This document shows positions 15,034 to 23,022 of a stretch of DNA of 43,764 nt, in pieces (position 1 is the first letter of the stretch; every line of letters starts with the position of its first letter). Below the pieces are notes generated by a model, which was not told where the DNA came from, made no database searches, and worked only from the letters and a program-made list of their open reading frames with translations. Made by a program: the position numbers and the translations under genes. Source of the stretch: an uncultured Veillonella sp. (GTDB taxonomy: Bacteria > Bacillota > Negativicutes > Veillonellales > Veillonellaceae); NCBI GenBank assembly GCA_937930265.1, contig CALGLI010000230.1:1-43764 (forward strand), in the 5' to 3' direction.

Positions 15034-15335
15034 TATCTACGACCTCCTTTTTTAAATTCAAGGTAAGCGGTATTCATCGCTGTACCTTCGGTTGCTAATT
15101 CTTGTTGTGCTTCTGCAATCTTATTAATTGGCACAAACAATAAGCGTAGCATTGCTTTATCTTCACCTACAGTAGCAGGAATGCCGTCAATATAAACGGT
15201 ACCTGTGGAAAGACCTAATTCAGCACTATTAGGGCCTAAGTAGATTACTTGTTTAGCATCTTTAGTTTTAACTGTTGTTTCCACAGTTTCTGTTGTTTCA
15301 TTTACACCTTCAACTGGTGCATCAGCTTTTGCCAT
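15033..15335 (-). CDS. Small phage protein before the sheath gene, 100 aa
   Basis: The N-terminal 30 residues are Thr/Glu/Val-rich and low complexity. The rest (VIYLGPNSAELGLSTGTVYI, then MLRLLFVPINKI) forms a compact beta-rich domain. A small gene at this position is common in P2/Mu-like tail operons. I cannot assign a precise role. Confidence 0.65.
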   Translation of the reverse strand: MAKADAPVEGVNETTETVETTVKTKDAKQVIYLGPNSAELGLSTGTVYIDGIPATVGEDKAMLRLLFVPINKIAEAQQELATEGTAMNTAYLEFKKGGRR

Positions 15336-15799
15336 TAAATAATCATCTCCTCTCGTATTTGTTCGATATCGTATTTAACCGTCATAAACCCCTCCCAATA
15401 CGGATACGCTTGATCCGGGGAGATGTCGGTATCAATTCCGTGTTTATCATCCAGCACTAAACGGTATCGCTTAGCAATAACAGGATGGGCCAGTAATGCT
15501 TGCCGTGTGGTCTCTAAGAAATTGGTAATCTCCATCCAGCCCTTTTCCACGTCCTCGGAGTACACGCCATGGATTAGAAACAATTGGACAGTTGACCCCT
15601 GCAAGGTATCTTCAATCTTATTAATGCGAATAACAAGGTGCGGATATTGGTCCTCCTTGGATGATTCTTTCATTTTTAAAAATCCAGGTACAACTAATAA
15701 AGGGTTCCCCTTTACTTGCGCATCATCGCTAAAATAGTTAGCATGCACTTGTTTTAGGAACGCCCCCAAATCGGTTGCTAATTGCGTAGGTGTCATCAC
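15335..15799 (-). CDS. Tail terminator/completion-type protein, 154 aa
   Basis: The protein begins MMTPTQLATDLGAFL and contains DQYPHLVIRINKIED, LFLIHGVYSEDVEKG and PYWEGFMTVKYDIE. This alternation of helices and strands resembles small tail-completion proteins found between connector and sheath genes. Assignment rests mainly on gene order. Confidence 0.6.
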   Translation of the reverse strand: MMTPTQLATDLGAFLKQVHANYFSDDAQVKGNPLLVVPGFLKMKESSKEDQYPHLVIRINKIEDTLQGSTVQLFLIHGVYSEDVEKGWMEITNFLETTRQALLAHPVIAKRYRLVLDDKHGIDTDISPDQAYPYWEGFMTVKYDIEQIREEMII

Positions 15800-16354
15800 T
15801 TACCCTCCTATTAATGCGTCGAGCGCGAGTTCCATTTGCTTTTGCAATTCCTGCTCTGCTTTATTCCCAACAAAAGCGGATATCTTGGCATCGCCCAGTA
15901 TGCTTGGTACTGATGGGCCGTGAAATTGCCCTATCGGATACCTGTCTGCACCCTTACGATACATCGCCCCGATATGTCCACTTCTCATACGAGCAATAAA
16001 AGCATTAGGGATTGGCCCCCCGCCGCCGTTCCGCATTACTTGTGCTTTGACTATACGCCCTCTCCGTTTAGGCGGACTTTTTGGCGTAACTCTGAATTTA
16101 GTAAGGGCTATTGGTCTACCTTTTGAACGAATAAAGGCAGATAAAGTCATTCCCGCCTTATCCACCTTTATAGTTTTATTAATATTCGCTTTAGTAATTA
16201 GGTAGTCCTCGTTAACACGATCAACTGTAGCCTTTTTGATTTTAGGTAACGCTTTATTGATAGCTTTTGCGGTAGTCTTCGGAGTACCAACAGCTAATGC
16301 GTCTATCTTAGCCAACCCGTTTTTCAGCCCTTTTATGTCAATAGTTACACTCAC
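15800..16354 (-). CDS. Minor tail protein Z-like (GPZ family)
   Basis: The 184-aa protein is basic. It contains ATVDRVNEDYLITKANINKT and a mid-region PKSPPKRRGRIVKAQVMRNG followed by AFIARMRSGHIGAMYRKG, the pattern of prophage minor tail protein Z. The C-terminal helix ends ALDALIGG. It is encoded with the head-tail completion genes. Confidence 0.75.
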   Translation of the reverse strand: MSVTIDIKGLKNGLAKIDALAVGTPKTTAKAINKALPKIKKATVDRVNEDYLITKANINKTIKVDKAGMTLSAFIRSKGRPIALTKFRVTPKSPPKRRGRIVKAQVMRNGGGGPIPNAFIARMRSGHIGAMYRKGADRYPIGQFHGPSVPSILGDAKISAFVGNKAEQELQKQMELALDALIGG

Positions 16355-16674
16355 GAATTATTCCCCCTAAGGACAATGCTTAGCATACCCATGTCATCTT
16401 CACATGATTGAACCAACATAATGCGGCCGTTGAATCGAAAGATTTGATTGTACTCAGGCACTTCAGGTAAATCCCGCTTGGCCACGTGTACTATAATCGT
16501 ATCGTAAATCAACCCGTCAATATCTTGGCCCATGATTTCGACATGCTGCTTATCGGTAAGACCTTCTGCCACAGCATAGCACTGCGTACCATTTAGGTTA
16601 TGTACTTCGGCGAATTCATTGGAATTGATAAACACCTTTTCAATGTCATTTTGCGCAAAGGCCTTAAATCCCAT
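16351..16674 (-). CDS. Head-tail joining/head completion-type protein, 107 aa
   Basis: A small beta-rich protein (MGFKAFAQNDIEKVFINSNE; IYDTIIVHVAKRDLPEVPEY; FNGRIMLVQSCEDDMGML). Size, fold pattern and position between capsid and tail-completion genes fit lambda FII-like head-completion proteins. It overlaps the minor tail Z-like gene by four bases. Confidence 0.65.
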   Translation of the reverse strand: MGFKAFAQNDIEKVFINSNEFAEVHNLNGTQCYAVAEGLTDKQHVEIMGQDIDGLIYDTIIVHVAKRDLPEVPEYNQIFRFNGRIMLVQSCEDDMGMLSIVLRGNNS

Positions 16675-16676
16675 GA

Positions 16677-17084
16677 TTATTCACCTAAGATGTCGATGAG
16701 TTCTTCACGAGTAGCGTTTTCCGGAACATCCAATTGTTCAGCAGAGGCCATTACGCGAAGTGCTTCATCGGATAAGAGTTCCAAGTTAACGTCCGCATCA
16801 GAAGCAAGGATATCGGAAATCATGTCCGCCTTTGTGGCTTTGCTTGCAAGATCAAGCCCAATAGATTTACCATAGCCAGCGATATCCGCATTCGTCATAA
16901 CGCCAAGAGCTACGGCTAACGAGTCATCTGCATTGTTCTTATCATCATCATCATCACCAACTACAACAGCTGCGCCTAAACGAATTAGGCGCTGTTCTTC
17001 TTCTACAGTTAAATCGGAGATGATATCACCTGGATTATACACATAATCACCGGTATTAATCGCGTGCTTTGCTTGTACAGGCAT
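16677..17084 (-). CDS. Hypothetical head-tail connector-region protein, 135 aa
   Basis: The N-terminal part (HAINTGDYVYNPGDIISDLT) looks like a small beta domain. A run of aspartates (GDDDDDK) follows near residue 45, and the C-terminal half has two helical units (ADIAGYGKSIGLDL and MASAEQLDVPENATREELID) like HeH/LEM or SAP helix-extension-helix motifs. Its place right after the capsid gene suggests a head accessory or connector. Confidence 0.55.
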   Translation of the reverse strand: MPVQAKHAINTGDYVYNPGDIISDLTVEEEQRLIRLGAAVVVGDDDDDKNNADDSLAVALGVMTNADIAGYGKSIGLDLASKATKADMISDILASDADVNLELLSDEALRVMASAEQLDVPENATREELIDILGE

Positions 17085-17103
17085 CAGTCTTACCTCCTTT
17101 CAA

Positions 17104-18141
17104 TTACAATACGTCCGCTACGAAGTAGGAATCTACATCAAATGGAACGTAAATAGGGCGAGATTGTAATTCCAAAAATACCGCATCTGGGTCACGATTA
17201 ACCAATCGACGTAATACATATTCGCCTTCATAGGTTACAAAGTCCATACCTTCACCAGGGATGATTGTATTCGCACCATACAATTTAGTGAATTTAGCCA
17301 TATCAGAAGCTACTAACAATTTACCAGTAGGTACCATTTCTTTTTCTTGGCCATCTGTTGGATCAACATAGTAATTATCGTAAGTAAACACATTACATTG
17401 AATTTGACCGCCCATGAATCCAACATACACAGCACCTTCCGCCATTTGTTCGAATTGCAAAAGACCCATTTCTGTACGACGATTATCGAACAAGGCCAAG
17501 ATTTTTTTATCGGAAAGCATTACTTCTAATGTTTCAGAGTTCATAACCAACGTATTTGGATTAAAGCCGGATGCTTTCAAGCATGTCTTTTTCCATTTGA
17601 TGATGTTGGCCACAATTTCTGCTGCAGATTGACCCCAGCGTGCAGTACCAGATAGTGTTTCTTTATTAGTAAAGTTAAAGTCTACAACGTCATCAATGCC
17701 TTCGCCTTTGATGTGAGCCTGACCATTGAGTAATACGTCTGCTGCCATAACTTCTTGAGAACGTACCAAGTTATCCTTTAATTCTTGTGTATCTTGCGCC
17801 AAGAGTTGGATAGCACGTTCTTCAGGAGTTACAGTGCCTGCAAATGGCTGTTCACCTGCTAAACGAACCTTGATATCATTTTCTGTGATAGGGCGTTTTT
17901 CTTTCTTTTGCGCAGGTTTATATGTGGTTGTAGTCATGCCTGTGCGTTGAGATAAAGGTGCTGTAGAGTTAGGTGCCACCCAAGGTGTGATAGTACGGCG
18001 ACCTTTTACAATGTCAAATGAAACTGTTTCTGTTAAGAATGTTTTTGTATCTTTGAAAAATAAGTCTTTCAAAAAGGATGGCACATCGGGAGTACGACGA
18101 ACCACCGCAGCAAGTGTTTTTGGTGCGTAAATATTATCCAT
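17104..18141 (-). CDS. Major capsid protein (lambda gpE family)
   Basis: The 345-aa protein matches the lambda E family. It has the LKDLFFKDTKTFLTETVSFD opening, the ERAIQLLAQDTQELKDNLVR helix, and MNSETLEVMLSDKKILALFD in the capsid axial domain. It follows a lambda gpD-like decoration gene 12 bp away, repeating lambda head-gene order. Confidence 0.93.
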   Translation of the reverse strand: MDNIYAPKTLAAVVRRTPDVPSFLKDLFFKDTKTFLTETVSFDIVKGRRTITPWVAPNSTAPLSQRTGMTTTTYKPAQKKEKRPITENDIKVRLAGEQPFAGTVTPEERAIQLLAQDTQELKDNLVRSQEVMAADVLLNGQAHIKGEGIDDVVDFNFTNKETLSGTARWGQSAAEIVANIIKWKKTCLKASGFNPNTLVMNSETLEVMLSDKKILALFDNRRTEMGLLQFEQMAEGAVYVGFMGGQIQCNVFTYDNYYVDPTDGQEKEMVPTGKLLVASDMAKFTKLYGANTIIPGEGMDFVTYEGEYVLRRLVNRDPDAVFLELQSRPIYVPFDVDSYFVADVL

Positions 18142-18153
18142 GTATCCTCCTTA

Positions 18154-18489
18154 TTAACGGAAATAAATGTTGCGGGCTTCAGCTTTTGCTGTGAAACCTT
18201 CCGCTGTTTTGCCAGAAGCAAATACTAAATTCGCTGTAGCAAATTCACCTGTTACAGCAATTTCGGCTACTACATCGCCTTTCGTAGCATCAATATCAGC
18301 TAACGCTACACCGTATACATCTGTATCCGCACGTTTAGCTTTTTTAGAAGTAGCTTCTAATTCTAATACTGTGCCCGCCTTAATTACTGCAGCATCTTGA
18401 CCGATTGTTACTTTCTTAGTAACGACTGGCATTTGTGTGCCAGCGATTAGAGGTTTGTACTCTAACTTTTGTTCTTCCACGTATGGCAT
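18154..18489 (-). CDS. Head decoration protein (lambda gpD family)
   Basis: The 111-aa protein contains IKAGTVLELEATSKKAKRAD, then YGVALADIDATKGDVVAEIA, the beta-tulip pattern of lambda gpD. It stabilises the expanded capsid as surface trimers. It is encoded between protease and capsid genes, as in lambda. Confidence 0.88.
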   Translation of the reverse strand: MPYVEEQKLEYKPLIAGTQMPVVTKKVTIGQDAAVIKAGTVLELEATSKKAKRADTDVYGVALADIDATKGDVVAEIAVTGEFATANLVFASGKTAEGFTAKAEARNIYFR

Positions 18490-18503
18490 ATTATCTGCCC
18501 TCC

Positions 18504-19565
18504 TTATTTCTTATTGCGTGCTTTCATTACACGATCAACAATTTGCATTGTTTTTTCAGAATCATCGATATCCTGGTCAAGTGCTTGACCAGGGACCGTG
18601 TCAACTTGATTAGATGCATTGTTAGCATCTTGCATTAGTTGTTGTAATTGATTAGTTGGTTGTTCAGGTTGTGGCATATTGAGTAATTCAACAGCTACAT
18701 CTTGAACAGTAGCGTATGTTTCATATTTAGCGCGATTGATGACTTCAGCTCGTGCTTCGTTATTAATCCCATCAAGGGCTTGTAAACGTGCACGTTCAGC
18801 AGCAACGCCCGCATTAAATACTTCATCATATACTTCCGCATAATCTGTACGTAACAATTCAGCAGTTACTTCCATTGGCTCCTCTCCTTTCTCTTCATAT
18901 TTATCAACAGGCAACCCTTTAAGTACATCCATACTCATCGGTAAGCCATTGACAATTAAGTCAGTGCCTTTACGGCAGGCAACCATTTGCAAAGATTCAT
19001 CTACACTTGTGCAGAACCCTTTTTCCAATGCTTCCCTTGCTGTTAACCAAGTTTCGTCATCCATCATGGTTGCTATTTCTTCACGAGTTAACCCGGTGCG
19101 GGCTTCGTAAATATCGATAAGATTTTCTTTAGTTTTACGTAACGATTCAGCAGCTTTCTCAAAATCATCTGCTTCACCAAATGCATATGAGCTTGGATTG
19201 TGAATCATCATTTCACTACCCAGAGCCATATGAATTTCATCGCCTGCCATAGAGATAATAGAAGCAATGGATGCCGCTAGGCCCTCGATAATAACAGATT
19301 TCTTATTTTGTAAAGCTCGCAATCGATTGTAGATTGTAACGCCCGCCGATACTTCGCCGCCTACAGAGTTAACATGTAAAACGATGTTTTGAGATGGATC
19401 CAACCCTTGGAGTTGTGATAGTACGTTTGAAACGCCAGTATCTTCGCCCCAATAATCGATTCCATTCATGACTACGCCGTAAATATCGACGTCAATCGTC
19501 TCCGCTTCCTGAATCAGATTTAGCGGAGTTCGAATTTTGAACTGAAATTTGTTGTCCTTGTTCAT
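18504..19565 (-). CDS. Head maturation protease (ClpP/S49-like, lambda gpC-like)
   Basis: The 353-aa product has a ClpP-fold protease domain with nucleophile S99 (GLAAS), H122 (MMIHNP) and the oxyanion-type segment NSVGGEVSAGV. The C-terminal third is helical and scaffold-like, as in gpC/Nu3 fusions. It processes the portal/capsid during head maturation. AAGGAGG lies eight bases before the ATG, so the 74-bp overlap with the portal gene is real. Confidence 0.92.
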   Translation of the reverse strand: MNKDNKFQFKIRTPLNLIQEAETIDVDIYGVVMNGIDYWGEDTGVSNVLSQLQGLDPSQNIVLHVNSVGGEVSAGVTIYNRLRALQNKKSVIIEGLAASIASIISMAGDEIHMALGSEMMIHNPSSYAFGEADDFEKAAESLRKTKENLIDIYEARTGLTREEIATMMDDETWLTAREALEKGFCTSVDESLQMVACRKGTDLIVNGLPMSMDVLKGLPVDKYEEKGEEPMEVTAELLRTDYAEVYDEVFNAGVAAERARLQALDGINNEARAEVINRAKYETYATVQDVAVELLNMPQPEQPTNQLQQLMQDANNASNQVDTVPGQALDQDIDDSEKTMQIVDRVMKARNKK

Positions 19566-21078
19566 TCAACAAGCCTCCTTCATCCATAGATTGGTGTTCC
19601 CGAATACGTTGCGGTAAGATTTCATTTTCATAATCCATGCCCGTAAGCTCTGCCGCTTCCTTAGCACGAGTACTAAATGCATTCTTAACACGAATTTCTG
19701 CCGCAGTAGCTTCCTTCTGCGGGTCTAATTGGCCTTGTGAGGGTCCGTACCACTCAGCACCTAGCCATGCCTCTCGGATGATTGGATCATCAAAGAAACC
19801 CGGTGCATCAATGCGACCTAATAGAATGGCCATTGTAAGCCACTCCTCGTAAATAGGATTGCAAAATTGAGTAATAAATTCGGCACGTTGCGTTTCAACA
19901 GACTTCCAATATTCGAGTAACGCCGCTCTTGATGCGGAGTAACTTTGTCCAAAGTGCTTAACTAAAATTTCATATGGAATTTCTAGTGCCGCACCTACGT
20001 GGCTAATAAGAGAAGACGTAAAGTCTGCAAAGCTCGTTGGTATCGGCGTTTTTTCAGCCACATTCACTTTTTCACCAGGTGCCAAGACATTTACTGTGCC
20101 ATTGCCTAATTCGATTGTTTCGTCATTTTCGGAATCCACTTGATCGTCTTCGTCAATCGCAGTCCCTAGCGACATGTCGTCCGGCGCTTCCGATTCGATG
20201 AAGATTGCCATCAATGCATTAACTAATACTTTCATGACTTCCGCATCATTGTACCGGCTAAGCACTTTCAAATCCTCGATTACCGGAGACAATATAGGGA
20301 TGCCCCGCAACTGGCCACTTCGTTCAATCGTCATAACCTGGATAATATTCCGTCGTCCAGTTTGTGCGCCATACTTCGGAATATATGTGTAGTCATGATC
20401 ATCGTTAAAGCCGTTGTACAGTTTATTTAGTACATAAAAGCCGACCGCGGCACCATATTTATTGAACTTAACACCGTGAATTACGTCGTTATTCTCGTCT
20501 TCTTCTCGCCCCATATATTTAGGCGGAGAAGCTACAAGAATCGATTCTACAATCTGCAACCGTAAAGGGTACGGGTTCTTATTCGTTCGAGTAAATAGTA
20601 GCGGTAAATTTACAAATGCATCGCCGTACAATAGCTTTTCATAGTACACTAGGGCCTGAATTCCATAGAAGTCAGTCTGTTCTCGTGCGTCACAGTGCTT
20701 TGCCCACATAGCGAATTCGCGTTCAGTCTTACGTTCCCATGCGTTCTTTTCATCAAACGTTAGCCCTAATTCCTCAAAGCGGATATTAGCTTTAAACCTT
20801 AGGCCCGGACCAATAACATTGGTTTTATTCGTCTTCAATGCGCCAGCTGCAATTGGTGTACCTTGTTGGAGGTCTACAGACCTTGCCCGTAGCATCCTAA
20901 AGTTAGCATCGATATCGTGCCTTGCATCCTGCGAGTTAACCTGGTACCCTTTGGCGCTAGATTTAAAACTATTAGCGCCGTGATTAGAATAGCCGGAGTT
21001 TGTTTTATTCCCAGAATATTGCGTTGCTTTGTGCCTACCAGCTGCGGTTTTCATAAACTGCTTCTTGCGTTTACTCAT
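19492..21078 (-). CDS. Portal protein (lambda gpB family)
   Basis: The 528-aa protein shows the lambda portal family pattern: RMLRARSVDLQQGTPIAAGA near the N-terminus, EREFAMWAKHCDAREQTDF around residue 130, and YEILVKHFGQSYSASRAALL about residue 375. It forms the dodecameric DNA channel at the capsid vertex. Its start overlaps the gpW stop (ATGA). Confidence 0.93.
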   Translation of the reverse strand: MSKRKKQFMKTAAGRHKATQYSGNKTNSGYSNHGANSFKSSAKGYQVNSQDARHDIDANFRMLRARSVDLQQGTPIAAGALKTNKTNVIGPGLRFKANIRFEELGLTFDEKNAWERKTEREFAMWAKHCDAREQTDFYGIQALVYYEKLLYGDAFVNLPLLFTRTNKNPYPLRLQIVESILVASPPKYMGREEDENNDVIHGVKFNKYGAAVGFYVLNKLYNGFNDDHDYTYIPKYGAQTGRRNIIQVMTIERSGQLRGIPILSPVIEDLKVLSRYNDAEVMKVLVNALMAIFIESEAPDDMSLGTAIDEDDQVDSENDETIELGNGTVNVLAPGEKVNVAEKTPIPTSFADFTSSLISHVGAALEIPYEILVKHFGQSYSASRAALLEYWKSVETQRAEFITQFCNPIYEEWLTMAILLGRIDAPGFFDDPIIREAWLGAEWYGPSQGQLDPQKEATAAEIRVKNAFSTRAKEAAELTGMDYENEILPQRIREHQSMDEGGLLNEQGQQISVQNSNSAKSDSGSGDD

Positions 21079-21299
21079 ATATCCCGCGGAATGACACGAT
21101 ATGCACGACGTCGAGGCCTATTCTCTAGCCTTGCTACTTCATTGCGCCAAAAGTTGATGCGGTCTTTCACCTCTTGCACATTCGCACGAGTTAACCGGCG
21201 ATTACCAATGGTGTATTCTTTGCCTGTTGCCAACGCTAAATCCGCCTCTAGCCATGCCTGTAAATGCTCTTTTGCCTCATATATTGTCCATTCTGCCAT
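21075..21299 (-). CDS. Head-tail connector gpW-like
   Basis: The 74-aa protein (from MAEWTIYEAKEHLQ) is helical, with the gpW-type segment YTIGNRRLTRANVQEVKDRI and an Arg-rich end. The start at 21299 is preferred over 21317 because AAAGGAGG lies seven bases before it. gpW sits between terminase and portal in lambda. Here a methylase cassette separates it from the terminase. Confidence 0.82.
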   Translation of the reverse strand: MAEWTIYEAKEHLQAWLEADLALATGKEYTIGNRRLTRANVQEVKDRINFWRNEVARLENRPRRRAYRVIPRDI

Positions 21300-21313
21300 C
21301 CTTTCACCTCCTT

Positions 21314-21715
21314 TCACGCATTAAAAAAGCGCCCATGTTGAGCGCTTAGACTTGTGCCATGCATAGATTGGATCATCATGCTTATTAAAGCCTGCGTTTC
21401 CACATCCGTGTGGCACGATATCTCCATATGTTTAATATCATGAGCCGATATATTTAGGCCTTGCCTATACTTATATAAAAATTCAGGCATTGCCTTTTCT
21501 ATTATCAAATATAAATAATAAGGGATTACGTTTCGTGGTTGAATCACTACATATTTAGCATCAACTTGTTGCGCGGTAGCTAAATACACCAATTCTCCTT
21601 TACTAGCAGATACTTGCAAGCAAATACAGCCCTGTGGATATATTTGATTCTTCTTAGGTCTCCCCAGTATATCCGCAACTTCCGTAATTTTAATTTTCTT
21701 GTAATTTTTTAACAT
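21314..21715 (-). CDS. Half-size HsdS-like DNA specificity protein
   Basis: The 133-aa protein resembles one target-recognition domain of a type I S subunit. It has the opening KITEVADILGRPKKNQIYPQ, a strand with CICLQVSASKGELVYL, LYLIIEKAMPEFLYKYRQG, then LNISAHDIKHMEIS and a C-terminal helix. Full HsdS proteins hold two such domains in about 400 aa, so this one would need to dimerise. It overlaps the methylase stop (TAATG) and presumably sets that enzyme's DNA target. No HsdR is present. Confidence 0.75.
   Translation of the reverse strand: MLKNYKKIKITEVADILGRPKKNQIYPQGCICLQVSASKGELVYLATAQQVDAKYVVIQPRNVIPYYLYLIIEKAMPEFLYKYRQGLNISAHDIKHMEISCHTDVETQALISMMIQSMHGTSLSAQHGRFFNA
21323..21347 (-). 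terminator. Hairpin with T6 at the end of the HsdS-like gene
   Basis: AAGCGC/GCGCTT pair around a 9-base loop on the minus strand and are followed by six T. The structure lies within the last codons of the HsdS-like gene, upstream of gpW. It would reduce transcription into the head genes unless antiterminated. Confidence 0.45.
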
Positions 21716-23022
21716 TACACAAACATCTTTTGAAGTAAATACTTTTTAACATCTTCTATTTTTTTTATCACAGCTTCTTGCTCCTCGACTGTAACAGCAC
21801 TTTCGGATGATATTAAAAACTCTGTAAATTCTTTTACAAATTCGTCATGCTCTTTCTGCGCGTCAGGATCGGTACAAACTAGTTGCTTTAACATTTCCGC
21901 AATTTCCAATCCTAAAGCACGACTTTCTCGATTAATTTCGTTAAGTTCTTTAGCAAGCTGTACCGCATCCGGTATTTCTTCCGGCTCAAAGCTGTCAATA
22001 TAGCGTGGAATATTCAGATTATAGTCATTGTCTAAAATAGTAGACATGCTAATGTTACTAGAATATCGCTCTATATCTGCCCTGTTCTTGTACGCTTTAA
22101 TTACTTTTTCCACCTGTTCGGCGGTCATTATATTTTTGTTTTTGTTCTTAACAAAATCTTTTTGCGCATCGATAAATAATACGTCTTTGTTAGCGCGATT
22201 TTTCTTAAATACCAATATGCATACAGGTATACTTGTATTTGTAAATAGATTAGAAGGTAGTCCTATTACCGCATCAAGTAAATTATCCTCAATCAGCTTA
22301 CGTCTTATATCGCCCTCTGCCTGTCCTCTGAAAAGCACACCGTGCGGCAGGATAAAGGCAGCTGTGCCAGAAGCATTTAACGAATAAAGTCCGTCGAGTA
22401 TAAAAGCAAAATCGGCTTTACTCTTTGGTGCCAACTTATAACCTTCAAAACGTGCATCCATTTGTGGAATCCAAGATTGGCTATACGGAGGATTACTAAT
22501 CACCGTATCATATTTTTTACTTCCTAGCATATCTACTTTAGATACTTGGCCAAAGCCAGATGCGGCGGATTCCACTTTATAGTACGCAAGCTCTTCACCA
22601 GTAAGCACGTTCTTCTCTACTACTTCCGCATCTATATTAGCTATTAGTAGATTGAGTAGCATAAAGGCTATCGCATTTTTTGAATACTCTTCAAGCCTTA
22701 GTGTCACGGTATTATCCGACTTAAATTTAGCCAAAGATAATCCGCCTATTCCAGCACATACATCGCGAACATCACCGCCGGAGGTAATACAGCCGATTAT
22801 ATCTAGCACGCATTGTGGCGTGTAATCTTGCATATAGTTTTTTCTATCTGCACTATGTTCTTCGAATTCAGCAAGTAAGGCCTCATACGAATAGTAAGGC
22901 TGTATCGACTTTAAAAGATCCGAACAGGTATTCGAATTTAGCAATACCTTTGTTAGAGCTGTAGGTATTTCGTGCATTTCACGAATATTTAGTTCTTCCA
23001 TAATCCTTTGTAGGATTGTCAT
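21715..23022 (-). CDS. Orphan HsdM-like N6-adenine DNA methyltransferase
   Basis: The 435-aa protein has a helical N-terminal domain, SAM-binding motif I as DVCAGIGGLSLAK (about residue 85) and the catalytic motif IV as SNPPYS (about residue 175). A C-terminal coiled coil of the kind that contacts the S subunit follows (about 340-425). It methylates adenine N6 in DNA. It starts in overlap with the terminase stop (ATGA) and ends in overlap with the HsdS-like gene, forming an inserted two-gene cassette. Probable purpose is protection of phage DNA from host restriction. Confidence 0.88.
   Translation of the reverse strand: MTILQRIMEELNIREMHEIPTALTKVLLNSNTCSDLLKSIQPYYSYEALLAEFEEHSADRKNYMQDYTPQCVLDIIGCITSGGDVRDVCAGIGGLSLAKFKSDNTVTLRLEEYSKNAIAFMLLNLLIANIDAEVVEKNVLTGEELAYYKVESAASGFGQVSKVDMLGSKKYDTVISNPPYSQSWIPQMDARFEGYKLAPKSKADFAFILDGLYSLNASGTAAFILPHGVLFRGQAEGDIRRKLIEDNLLDAVIGLPSNLFTNTSIPVCILVFKKNRANKDVLFIDAQKDFVKNKNKNIMTAEQVEKVIKAYKNRADIERYSSNISMSTILDNDYNLNIPRYIDSFEPEEIPDAVQLAKELNEINRESRALGLEIAEMLKQLVCTDPDAQKEHDEFVKEFTEFLISSESAVTVEEQEAVIKKIEDVKKYLLQKMFV

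Noticed and set aside
21314..23022. A complete type I restriction-modification system
   Set aside because: No HsdR is present and the S subunit has only one target domain; it can only be a methylation cassette.
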